Part shown: one piece after another, positions 21,213 to 28,996 of the stretch
How positions within the stretch are numbered: position 1 is the first letter of the stretch
Layout: each line of letters begins with the position of its first letter
DNA from: Actinomycetes bacterium
GTDB taxonomy: Bacteria > Actinomycetota > Actinomycetes > Actinomycetales > Dermatophilaceae
Length of the DNA: 35,554 nt
Assembly: GCA_029552065.1 (NCBI GenBank)
Contig: JAKPEG010000014.1
Location: forward strand, 1-35,554
Direction: 5' to 3'
Position numbers and translations under genes: made by a program
The notes under the pieces: model-generated
The model's input: only the letters and a program-made list of their open reading frames with translations
The model's database searches: none
Told to the model about the DNA's origin: nothing

Positions 21213-22114
21213 TGGGACCCCGGGTCGGCGTCGTCATCGTCACCTTCAACAGCGCCCGCCACCTGCCGGGTCTGTTCGCGTCGCTCGACGCCGCCGCCCC
21301 CGGCCTCGACCTCACGTGCGTGGTCGTCGACAACGACTCGACCGACCAGACGCTGACGATCGCCGAGGCGGCCGGGTTCCCCGCCATCGTCACCGGAGGC
21401 AACCTGGGCTTCGCTGCCGGCCTCAACGCCGGCCGGGCACACCTGGCCCGGACGGTCGGCCCGGTCGAGGCCCTCGCCTTCCTCAATCCCGATCTCGTCC
21501 TCACGCCGGGCTCGCTCACCCGGCTCGTCACTGCCCTGGCCGACGGCCCCGGGATCGGGGTCGTCGTTCCCCGGATCCGACGGGGCGACGGACTGCGCGA
21601 CCAATCGCTCCACCGCGAGCCGAGCCTCCCCCGTGCCGTCGCCGACGCGGTCCTGGGCGGGCAGTTCGCGGGCCGGTGGGGCACCACCGTGCGCGACGAC
21701 GCGGCATACGAGCGGGCCGGCGACGTCGATTGGGCGAGCGGGGCCGCGTGGGTGGTCTCGGGACGGTGCGACGCGGACGTGGGCGACTGGGACGAGAGCT
21801 TCTTCCTCTACTCCGAGGAGGTCGACTATGCCCGGCGCGTGCGGGAGCGGGGCTGGCGGGTGCGCTTCCTCCCGGACGCCGAGGTCGTCCACGAAGGCGG
21901 CGGGTCCGGGCGTTCGGAGGCGCTGGAGGCGCTCCAGGCAGTCAACAAGGTTCGGGACTACGGCCGTCGACACAACCGCGCCACGACCCTGGCCTACCGG
22001 GCGGTCCTCGTGGCCCACCATGCCGCCCGAGTGCACCACCCGACGAGCCGGCACGTCGCGCAGGTCCTCGCCCGACGGCATACCTGGTCGTCCCTGCCGC
22101 GAGCGACCCGGTGA
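21212..22114 (+). CDS. Family 2 glycosyltransferase (rhamnosyltransferase-like)
   Basis: 300 residues; ATG 21212 overlaps the preceding stop. The GT-A fold is clear: VGVVIVTFNSARHLPGLFAS at the N-terminus, VVVDNDSTDQT, then GGNLGFAAGLNAG and the metal-binding LNPDLVLTPG (the DxD-like NPD). WASGAAWVVSGR and DESFFLYSEEVDYARRVRE follow, the typical C-terminal signature of WbbL/RfbF-like rhamnosyltransferases. It transfers a sugar from a nucleotide donor onto the growing lipid-linked repeat unit in the cytoplasm. The sugar cannot be fixed from sequence. It is coupled to the next glycosyltransferase by GTGA. Confidence 0.93.
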   Translation: MGPRVGVVIVTFNSARHLPGLFASLDAAAPGLDLTCVVVDNDSTDQTLTIAEAAGFPAIVTGGNLGFAAGLNAGRAHLARTVGPVEALAFLNPDLVLTPGSLTRLVTALADGPGIGVVVPRIRRGDGLRDQSLHREPSLPRAVADAVLGGQFAGRWGTTVRDDAAYERAGDVDWASGAAWVVSGRCDADVGDWDESFFLYSEEVDYARRVRERGWRVRFLPDAEVVHEGGGSGRSEALEALQAVNKVRDYGRRHNRATTLAYRAVLVAHHAARVHHPTSRHVAQVLARRHTWSSLPRATR

Positions 22115-22941
22115 CCGCACGGGCGAGCCTGATCCTGCCCGCGCACGACGAGGCGCGAGTGATCGGCCGATTGCTCGACCGGCTGTCGGCAGGGGGATTG
22201 TCACCGGACATCGAGGTGATCGTCGTCGCCAACGGGTGCTCGGACGACACGGTCGGCGTCGCCACCCGCCACGGCGCCCCGCTCGACGCGCGTGTCGTCC
22301 ACGTCACCCGGCCGTCGAAGGCCGGTGCCCTCAACGAGGGTGACCGGCTGGCCTCGGCCTTCCCCCGCGTCTATCTCGACGCCGACGTCGAGGTGGACCC
22401 CGAGTCCCTCGAGGCGGTCTTCCGAGCCCTCGGCCGTGGCCCGGCCCTGGCGGCGAGGCCGACCCTGCGCTACCTCACCGAGGGCGGCGACCCCTTCGTG
22501 CGCGCCTTCTACCGGGCCCGGCAGCGCACTCCGGAACTCGTCGGGCAGCTGTGGGGCGCGGGCTGCTATGCGGTGTCCGAGCTCGGTCGGTCCCGGTGGG
22601 GCGAGTTCCCGGAGGGGGCGGCGGACGATCTGTTCGTCGCCGAGCAGTTCGACCCGCACGAGGTGGCGATCGTCGAGTCGGGTCCGGTCCTCGTTCGCAC
22701 GCCGCGCACGAGCCGCGCCCTGCTGCGCACACTCCGGCGGGTCTACGGGCTCGGCGGCACGACCGACCCGCCCAGAACACGATCGCGGTCCTCCTCCGCG
22801 CTGCGCGCGCTACTTCGCGCAAACGCCGCCCCCACCTGCTGGTGGGACGCCGCGGTCTATGTCGCGTTCGCGGTGGGCGCTCGCCTGCCGTCGCGGCGCA
22901 GCGGGGCCACGCGCTGGGCGCGTGACGAGACGACCCGCTGA
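22111..22941 (+). CDS. Family 2 glycosyltransferase
   Basis: 276 residues from GTG 22111. Motifs are ASLILPAHDEARVIGRLLDR, VIVVANGCSDDT, RPSKAGALNEGDRLA and the DxD equivalent VYLDADVEVDPESL. The ED region is seen at WGEFPEGAADDLFVAEQFD, and the C-terminus contains a hydrophobic, tryptophan-containing segment (CWWDAAVYVAFAVGA) that may anchor it to the membrane. The activity is a nucleotide-sugar transfer of unknown specificity. It ends the plus-strand glycosyltransferase run and converges on the GT39-like gene across an 11-bp inverted repeat. Confidence 0.92.
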   Translation: MTARASLILPAHDEARVIGRLLDRLSAGGLSPDIEVIVVANGCSDDTVGVATRHGAPLDARVVHVTRPSKAGALNEGDRLASAFPRVYLDADVEVDPESLEAVFRALGRGPALAARPTLRYLTEGGDPFVRAFYRARQRTPELVGQLWGAGCYAVSELGRSRWGEFPEGAADDLFVAEQFDPHEVAIVESGPVLVRTPRTSRALLRTLRRVYGLGGTTDPPRTRSRSSSALRALLRANAAPTCWWDAAVYVAFAVGARLPSRRSGATRWARDETTR

Positions 22942-22997
22942 GCTGGTCCTCGACCCGCTCGAACGCGCCCGATCAGTCGGCGCAGCCGAGGACCAGC
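22942..22997. terminator. 11-bp inverted repeat between convergent genes
   Basis: gctggtcctcg (22942-22952) pairs perfectly with cgaggaccagc (22987-22997) across a 34-nt loop. The repeat starts just after the plus-strand stop and extends into the last codons of the minus-strand gene ending at 22973. It could act as a bidirectional terminator; the long loop makes this uncertain. Confidence 0.4.
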
Positions 22998-24529
22998 CCC
23001 GGGGCCTGCGGGAAGTCGGTCACACCGTCAGCCGCGAGCAGACGCACCCCCGGCCAGCCGGCAACGGTGCGCAGACCGCCCGCGGCACCGAGGGACGACT
23101 CGACCACCCCCGCGGGGTCGGTCTCCCACGGCCGGTAGACGAGCAGCCAGGTGCGTCCCGGCGAAGACCGTCGACTCAGGGCGAGGGCCAGCGCATCGGC
23201 GCCGACCGGGCTCTGCACGGCGACGTCTCCCGGACGGCAGGTCCACCCGTAGTAGCCGAGGGCCAGACGCGCATTCACTCCGTCGAGGATGACTCGGTCT
23301 TCCGGGGCGGCCTGTGCGCGCAGCGCCGCGGCCGCCGACCGCAGGTCCTCCTTGGCATAGCGGTCGTTGCCGTACCAACCGACCAGGGACACCACCGTGA
23401 CGAGGGCGACCAGACCGGCCGCCACCCGGGACCCCGTCCGCCTGGGGTGGCCCGCGATCGCCCCGGCGGTGAGGAGGATCCATGCCGGCAGGGCGGTGAT
23501 CGCGTAACGGACGTTGTAGGACACCCCGGTCGGCACCGTGACTGCGATCGCCAGGATGATCGGCACGGTCCCACAACAGAGCAGGAAGCCCGCGATCCGG
23601 CGGCTCTGCTGCCACCAGTAGCGGGCCCCGACCACGAGGACGACAACGCAGCAGGCCGTGATGAGTGCGAGTGCGGGGGCGTTGGCGGCCAGGGCGACCG
23701 TGAGCGGTTGCTCGCGCAACTCGCGGACCGACGGGCCCATGGACAGACCCGAGAAGAACGTCACCACCGTGTAGGGGAACCAGGCGAGCAGCCCGGCCTT
23801 CTCGAAGCCGGTTCCCTCGCTGCGTTGCGAGGTGAGCACGAGCCAGGGCACGAACAGCAGCGCACCGCCCGCCTGTGCCGCGGTCCACCACCAGAACTGC
23901 CGGTCACGCCAGCCACGCACCACGAGCAGGAACAGACCGAAGGCGCACACGAGCAGCGCCAGGTAGTGATGGGTCCACAGGCCTGCGGCGCACAGGAATG
24001 CGGCGGCCACGACCGTCCTCCCGGTCGCCCGGCCTTCGACGAAGCGCCAGCACACCACGAGGTAGCCCACGGCGATCGCCAGGAGCAACGAGTACATCCG
24101 GGCCTCTTGCGAGTACCACACGGCCAGCGGGTTCACGGCGACGAGGAAGACCGCTGCCACGCGCACGCGCCGCGTCGCCCCGAGTCGCCGGGCGAGAAGG
24201 TGGACGAGTAGGACGGTCGCCACCCCGGCCACCGCGGCCGGCAGACGCAGCCAGAATTCAGTCGGACCACCCACCGCGATCGAGGCCGCCTCAAGCGCGT
24301 GCGAGAGCGGTGCCACGTGATCCACCGCGGCGACCGCTGCGACACCCCCGGCCCGGACTGCGAGGGCGTTGCGCAACGACGCCACCTCGTCCATCCACAA
24401 CGGCTGGCTGCCCAAGGCGTAGAGCCGCAGGGCGAGTGCCACCGTGACGGCGGCAGCCACTCCCGCCCACTCGCCCCTGCCCTCGCGGCCAGACGGCGCC
24501 GCCGCCGGGACTGTGGCGCCCACGATCAC
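22973..24529 (-). CDS. GT39-like polytopic membrane glycosyltransferase
   Basis: 518 residues from GTG 24529, which overlaps the Wzz-like stop as GTGA; the longer open frame upstream runs antisense inside that gene. Ten or more helices are present. The GT-C signature QPLWMDEVASLRNALAV near residues 38-54 holds the acidic D-E pair in the first loop. Loop histidine and YSQEARMYSLLL follow (about residue 145), typical of the PMT/ArnT and GT39/GT83 group. Such enzymes use polyprenyl-phosphate sugars on the outer face of the membrane. A soluble domain closes the protein. It is likely to decorate or extend the polysaccharide after export. It forms a minus-strand pair with the Wzz-like gene. Confidence 0.9.
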   Translation of the reverse strand: MIVGATVPAAAPSGREGRGEWAGVAAAVTVALALRLYALGSQPLWMDEVASLRNALAVRAGGVAAVAAVDHVAPLSHALEAASIAVGGPTEFWLRLPAAVAGVATVLLVHLLARRLGATRRVRVAAVFLVAVNPLAVWYSQEARMYSLLLAIAVGYLVVCWRFVEGRATGRTVVAAAFLCAAGLWTHHYLALLVCAFGLFLLVVRGWRDRQFWWWTAAQAGGALLFVPWLVLTSQRSEGTGFEKAGLLAWFPYTVVTFFSGLSMGPSVRELREQPLTVALAANAPALALITACCVVVLVVGARYWWQQSRRIAGFLLCCGTVPIILAIAVTVPTGVSYNVRYAITALPAWILLTAGAIAGHPRRTGSRVAAGLVALVTVVSLVGWYGNDRYAKEDLRSAAAALRAQAAPEDRVILDGVNARLALGYYGWTCRPGDVAVQSPVGADALALALSRRSSPGRTWLLVYRPWETDPAGVVESSLGAAGGLRTVAGWPGVRLLAADGVTDFPQAPGLVLGCAD

Positions 24530-25203
24530 GCCGTTCGCACGGTGACCGAGGCCTGGTGGCGCTGGCGCAGCCCCCGAAGCCAGCGATCCCCCCAGTAGGC
24601 GAGGGCGATCGTCAGGCACAACCCCGCCATGAGGGTGGCGCCCATGGCCCGCGCCCGGCTGGACGGCACGGCAGCAAAGCTGGGCTCCGCAGGCGTGAGC
24701 ACGAGGGTGAGCCGTTGCGGGTCGGCGACGGCGAGATTTTCCTGCAGCGCGTCCAGCTCGGAGGTGACCCGGGCCACCTCCGCGGTGAGCGCCGAGGCGG
24801 CTCGCGGTTCGTCCGAGTCGACGACCTCGATCTCGATCACCGGATCCCGCACGATGGATACCCATTGGCTACCGGTGTTGAGCAGCCGGGCACTCGTGGC
24901 CCTGCGCAGGCCCTCGCCGTAGAGCGTCGCATCCGGCGAGGTCGACCGCACCAACGGGTGGGTCCCGTTGACGAGGGCCACGAGCACGCCCGTTGCGGGA
25001 ATGGGGTCGGCGACCGGATCGACGGACATCCACGGGCGCGGGCGCGCCGTGTCCGTTGGCGCCTGGACGGTGAGCGTCGCCTTCGCGGAGTAGACGGTCT
25101 GGCCGTCGGCGGCCAACGCGACGAAAAGCGCTGTGGCGACGAGTCCGCCGGCCACCAACCACCACCGGGTACGGATCAACCGAAGGAGCCGCACCACAGT
25201 CAT
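24526..25203 (-). CDS. Wzz/chain-length-determinant-like protein (first copy)
   Basis: 225 residues from ATG 25203, with a G-rich ribosome binding site four bases upstream. N-terminal helix LVAGGLVATALFVALAA (about 16-33) and C-terminal helix MGATLMAGLCLTIALAYWG flank an extracytoplasmic domain with VYSAKATLTVQAPTDTARP and a helical region. This is the two-helix layout of polysaccharide co-polymerases. No tyrosine-kinase domain is fused. It probably regulates chain length or export together with the second copy, which is encoded divergently across an 85-bp promoter region. Confidence 0.82.
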   Translation of the reverse strand: MTVVRLLRLIRTRWWLVAGGLVATALFVALAADGQTVYSAKATLTVQAPTDTARPRPWMSVDPVADPIPATGVLVALVNGTHPLVRSTSPDATLYGEGLRRATSARLLNTGSQWVSIVRDPVIEIEVVDSDEPRAASALTAEVARVTSELDALQENLAVADPQRLTLVLTPAEPSFAAVPSSRARAMGATLMAGLCLTIALAYWGDRWLRGLRQRHQASVTVRTA

Positions 25204-25255
25204 TTTGGCCCCCCGTCCACCGCAAGAACTGCCTCGAGTCTAGACGTCGACTGCA

Positions 25256-25261
25256 TATGAT
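25256..25261 (+). promoter_or_regulatory. Candidate -10 box of divergent Wzz-like promoter
   Basis: tatgat (25256-25261) is one base off the TATAAT consensus, 28 bases before the GTG start of the plus-strand Wzz-like gene. No good -35 lies 17 bp upstream. The 85-bp gap 25204-25288 must also hold the promoter for the minus-strand pair. The nearby agtctagacgtcgact shows partial dyad symmetry and could be an operator. Confidence 0.45.
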
Positions 25262-25288
25262 GAAGCCAAGATCGCTAGGGAGAGCATC

Positions 25289-25960
25289 GTGGATCTACGG
25301 GGGATGGGGCTGACGCTCCGCCGACGCTGGTTGCTGTCGTTGACGGCGCTCTCGCTGGCCGTCGTGGTCGCGGCAGCGGTCGCCCTTCGAATCGGCAGCA
25401 GCTATGCGCTGTCCGCAACGGGCGTCTTGGTGCCTCCACAGTCGATCATCACGCAGGCCCAACAGGCCGCTCCATACGCTCCGAACAATCCGTTGCTCTA
25501 CATGGGTGGCCTCGGCCAGGCACGCGACGCGCTGCTGCGCGCCCTCGACGGGCAGGACACCGGCGACGCCATCAAGGAGCGCTTCCGCGGGGTGACCGTC
25601 GACATCGCCGGTGACCCCACGTCCAGCGCCCCGATGGTCCTCGTCACGACGACCTCCGGCAGCGAAGACACCAGCAGAGAGGCGCTCGACTTCATCAAGC
25701 AGCGGGTGCTCACCCTGCTGGGTCAGGTGCAGGACCAGCTCGGAGTGAAGGCACAGGACCGGATCACCCTGCTTTATCTCGCCACCGACACCCACGGTCA
25801 GGCCGACCACAAGAAGCAGATCCAGATGAGCGGCGCGGCCGGTCTGGGGGTCGGCTTCCTGCTCCTGCTGCTCATCGTGCTCGTCGACTCCTGGCGCATG
25901 GCTCGCCGATCGCCCGAGGCCGCGACGACTGCGCAGCTCGAGACCGCCCGACGTGCTTAG
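25289..25960 (+). CDS. Wzz-like protein (second copy)
   Basis: 223 residues from GTG 25289 (aggg agag four bases upstream). Helix 1 is about residues 14-33 (WLLSLTALSLAVVVAAAVAL). An extracytoplasmic segment with VLVPPQSIITQAQQAAPY and NNPLLYMGGLGQARDALL follows, then helix 2 (GVGFLLLLLIVLVDSWRMA). It shares architecture, not obvious sequence, with the minus-strand copy, so the two may form a hetero-oligomer. It lacks a kinase or Walker motif. It overlaps the downstream Wzy-like gene by eight bases, linking chain-length control to polymerisation. Confidence 0.78.
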   Translation: MDLRGMGLTLRRRWLLSLTALSLAVVVAAAVALRIGSSYALSATGVLVPPQSIITQAQQAAPYAPNNPLLYMGGLGQARDALLRALDGQDTGDAIKERFRGVTVDIAGDPTSSAPMVLVTTTSGSEDTSREALDFIKQRVLTLLGQVQDQLGVKAQDRITLLYLATDTHGQADHKKQIQMSGAAGLGVGFLLLLLIVLVDSWRMARRSPEAATTAQLETARRA

Positions 25961-27317
25961 GGACCGGGGTCCGCTCTGGATCCTCACCTGCTACCTCGTG
26001 CTCGTGCTGGCCCTCCCCTCGCGCGCCATCATCGGGCCGCTGGGCACCCTGGGGGCACCGTCGACCTTGCTCACGGTCGGCATTCTCGGTCTGTGGGTGT
26101 GGGCGTCCGTCGCCGGCCAGACGTCGAGCTCCGCCACGATCGGCCGGCCGGTCCGGCGCGCGGCGATCGCCCTCATGATCGTCGCGCTTGCCGTCTACGC
26201 CCACGCAATGACCCAGCCGATGCCGGCGGACGAGATCACTCCGGCGGACGGCACACTCGTGCGCTTCCTCGCGCTCGTCGGTCTCGCCCTCATGGTGTCC
26301 GACGGCCTGTCGAGCCGCGAGCAGGTGTGGACCTTCGTCCGGAGGCTGACCACGGGTGGCGGACTGATCGCCCTCCTCGCTGTCTTCCAGGCCGTCACCC
26401 GACAGATCTGGATCGACCGCATCCCAATTCCGGGACTCACCGTCGAGATCCCGGCCGATGCCTCGCTCATCACCCGCGGCTTGTTCTCCCGTCCCAGTGG
26501 CACGGCGTCGCATCCCATCGAGTTCGGCAGCGTGATGGCCATGGTGCTCCCGCTGGCACTCGCTCGGGCACGCTTCGCCCCCAGGGACGATCGGGTCCGG
26601 GCGTGGCTCTGGGTCGGGGCGATCGGACTGGCCGTGATGTTCAGCGTGAGCCGCACGGCCATCGTGTGTTCGCTGGCCAGCGTGCTCGTCCTCGCCTTCG
26701 CCTGGTCCAACCGCGCGCGTGCGCTGCTCCCGTTCGCCATGCTCGGTGGGATCGCCGCCGTCTCGGTCGCGGTCCCCGGGCTGGTGGGAACGCTGCGCGG
26801 GATGTTCACCTCCTCCGCCGACGATCCCAGCGTCGCGTCGCGCACCGAGAGCTACACCTACGCATTCGACCTCATCGGCCGCAGCCCCTGGTTGGGGCGC
26901 GGCCAGGGAACCTTCCTCCCCCGCTACCGCATCCTCGACAACGGCTTCCTCGGGATGGCGATCGAGGCCGGAGTCATCGGGCTCGGTGCCTTTCTCGCGC
27001 TGCTCGTCGTCGCGGTGGTGAGCGCCCATCGCGCGCGGGTCGCCTCGCTCGCACCTCACGACAAGGAACTCGCTCAGGCGATAGCCGCGGCCGTGGTGGC
27101 CGGATCACTCGCCTTCGCGTTCTACGACCAGTTCGCCTTCCCCCAGGCGGCCGGCCTGCTCTTCCTCAACATCGGCCTCGCCGGGGCGGTCCATCGGCTG
27201 GCCCGCGAGGAGGCGGCCGAGACGCCGGCCAACCCGTCCGCGATCCTGCCGGCGACCCAAGCACTGCGCCGCGGGACCCCCGCTCCTTCGGTGACCCAGG
27301 AGTCCACGGGGACCTGA
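25953..27317 (+). CDS. O-antigen ligase / Wzy-like polymerase
   Basis: 454 residues from GTG 25953. Ten to twelve helices are seen. A large loop between helices includes RLTTGGGLIALLAVFQAVTR and the conserved MFSVSRTAIVCSLASVLVL block. Further on, DLIGRSPWLGRGQGTFLPRY matches the Wzy_C/O-antigen-ligase signature (GRGxGTF) at the extracytoplasmic loop. LDNGFLGMAIEAGVIGLGAF follows, the canonical 'D/N...Y/F...LxExG' region of that family. It joins repeat units, or ligates the chain to an acceptor, outside the membrane; in a Gram-positive without LPS, polymerase is the more likely role. The C-terminal 40 residues are disordered. Confidence 0.9.
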   Translation: MLRDRGPLWILTCYLVLVLALPSRAIIGPLGTLGAPSTLLTVGILGLWVWASVAGQTSSSATIGRPVRRAAIALMIVALAVYAHAMTQPMPADEITPADGTLVRFLALVGLALMVSDGLSSREQVWTFVRRLTTGGGLIALLAVFQAVTRQIWIDRIPIPGLTVEIPADASLITRGLFSRPSGTASHPIEFGSVMAMVLPLALARARFAPRDDRVRAWLWVGAIGLAVMFSVSRTAIVCSLASVLVLAFAWSNRARALLPFAMLGGIAAVSVAVPGLVGTLRGMFTSSADDPSVASRTESYTYAFDLIGRSPWLGRGQGTFLPRYRILDNGFLGMAIEAGVIGLGAFLALLVVAVVSAHRARVASLAPHDKELAQAIAAAVVAGSLAFAFYDQFAFPQAAGLLFLNIGLAGAVHRLAREEAAETPANPSAILPATQALRRGTPAPSVTQESTGT

Positions 27318-27514
27318 CCCGCCTTCTGGCCGGACTGGGTCCGCGGAGCGAAGCCCGTCGGTATTCTCGTAGGTGGGTCGCGCCGGGCCCGGGGCACAGA
27401 GTCGGGAGACGTGCGAAGCGGCGCCGGGAGACGCACGCAGCACATTCACGCATCACATCGTCGAAGGGGGCAGCCCCGGGGCGGGTCCCGCGGACCTGAG
27501 CCGGGCACGGGGGT
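27318..27514 (+). promoter_or_regulatory. 197-bp gap before flippase gene
   Basis: This stretch between the Wzy-like and Wzx-like genes has no gene-like frame. It contains tattct at about 27361-27366, a possible -10 element, without a clear -35. No strong hairpin was found. It probably provides a separate promoter and leader for the Wzx-like gene and those after it. Confidence 0.3.
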
Positions 27515-28996
27515 ATGGAACGTGAAGTGGAGCAACAGGTCGCGCAGGACGGCTATCACCAAGTCGGACGCGGCATCCGCTGGAGCAGTCTCAGCGCGCT
27601 CGTCCTGCGGATCAGCACCTTCCTCGTCGGGGTGGTCGCGGCGCGGCTCATCGCTCCGCGCGAATTCGGGGTCTTCGCCGTCGCCCTGACGGTCTACGGG
27701 ATCGTGCTCACCCTGTCGGACCTCGGCGTGACGCAGGCGATCATCAGGGAGGTCGACAACACCCGGGAGATCGGGCCCTCGGTGATGACCCTCAACCTCT
27801 TGGCCACCGTCTTCCTCGCGGGGACCATGGCGCTGCTGGCCGAGCCGATCACGGGGCTGCTCGGCGCCGTCGAAGCGGCGCCGGCGATCCGGGTATTGGC
27901 ACTCACCATGGTCGTGGGCTGCCTCGGCTCGGTGCCGGCCGCGATCCTCGCCCGCGACTACCGCCAGCGTGAGCGGTTCCTCTCCGATGCCTCCAACGCG
28001 CTCGTCTCCGCCGTGGTCCTCATCGCCCTGGCCCTCCTCGGCTTCGGCGTGATGGCCCTTGCCTGGTCGAGGCTCGCCGGGCAGGCCGCCTCTGCGGTGG
28101 CACTCAACGTGCAGGTGAAGGAGCGCTACCCCTTTGGCCTGACCGGTCCGGTTGCGACCCGACTCCTGCGCTTCAGTCTGCCGCTCGCCGGCGCCTTCGC
28201 CCTGACGGTCGCCATCCAGAACGTCGACACGATCACCATCAGCACCCTCGAGGGCACCGAGGAACTGGGCTACTACAACCTGGCCTTCACCGTGGCCTCG
28301 TGGCCGGTCGGCATCCTCACGGGCATCCTCATGAACACGACGATGACCACGTTCGCGCGCAGTCGCGGCAACCGCGAGGAACTGCGCGCCCACGTCGAGG
28401 CGGCGACGACGACCCTGCTGGCCGCCTCGCTCCCGGTGGGTGGGCTGCTCGCGGTCCTGGCGCTGCCCCTCGTCCAGGACATCTACGGCACCCGGTGGTC
28501 GCCAGCGGCGGCACCACTGGTCGCCCTGGGAGCCTTCGTGAGCGCGCGGATAGTCCAGTTCGTCCTGTCCGACATCCTCGTCGCAGAAGGGATGACCGGT
28601 CAGCTGCTCGCCCTCCAGGCGTTGTGGCTCGTCTTCCTCATCCCGGCGATGTTCGTCGGGGTGCGGCTGGGCGGTATCACCGGGGCGGCCGTCGCGCATC
28701 TGGTCGTGGGCCTGTTCGTCGTCATCCCCGCCTATCTCCTCACCATTCACCGGCGCGTCCATCTCGGGCTGTCCTGGCTCACTCCGGGACTGAGTTGGCC
28801 GCTCCTGGGCACCCTGGCTGCCTCCGGTGCGGCGTGGCTCGTGAGCGAACGGACCGCGTCCCCGTGGGCCGGGCTCCTCCTCGGTGGACTCGCCGGGGGG
28901 GCGGTCTACCTCGCGATCTGTTGGCGCTGGATCCGCCGACACGTGGCGCGGATCCGAGCCACCTACTTCGCGGCCGCCCCGGAGCTCGGCGCATGA
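27515..28996 (+). CDS. Wzx-like polysaccharide flippase
   Basis: 493 residues from ATG 27515; only a weak G-rich site (gggggt) precedes it. Twelve to fourteen helices are visible. The N-terminus, GIRWSSLSALVLRISTFLVG, AARLIAPREFGVFAVALTVY and LSDLGVTQAIIREVDNT, is the classic start of PST/MATE-type exporters. A central VDTITISTLEGTEELGYYNLAF resembles the polysaccharide-synthase C-terminal motif (D..I...LG....G.Y). It flips lipid-linked repeat units across the membrane. It overlaps the hydrolase gene by four bases (ATGA). Confidence 0.92.
   Translation: MEREVEQQVAQDGYHQVGRGIRWSSLSALVLRISTFLVGVVAARLIAPREFGVFAVALTVYGIVLTLSDLGVTQAIIREVDNTREIGPSVMTLNLLATVFLAGTMALLAEPITGLLGAVEAAPAIRVLALTMVVGCLGSVPAAILARDYRQRERFLSDASNALVSAVVLIALALLGFGVMALAWSRLAGQAASAVALNVQVKERYPFGLTGPVATRLLRFSLPLAGAFALTVAIQNVDTITISTLEGTEELGYYNLAFTVASWPVGILTGILMNTTMTTFARSRGNREELRAHVEAATTTLLAASLPVGGLLAVLALPLVQDIYGTRWSPAAAPLVALGAFVSARIVQFVLSDILVAEGMTGQLLALQALWLVFLIPAMFVGVRLGGITGAAVAHLVVGLFVVIPAYLLTIHRRVHLGLSWLTPGLSWPLLGTLAASGAAWLVSERTASPWAGLLLGGLAGGAVYLAICWRWIRRHVARIRATYFAAAPELGA

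Noticed and set aside
22292..24211. 639-codon plus-strand frame crossing a gene boundary
   Set aside because: It runs out of frame through a GT2 gene and antisense to the GT39-like gene; low-complexity charged residues.
25872..27059. 395-codon minus-strand frame
   Set aside because: Antisense to the Wzy-like gene, rich in Glu, Arg, His and Gly as expected of a shadow.
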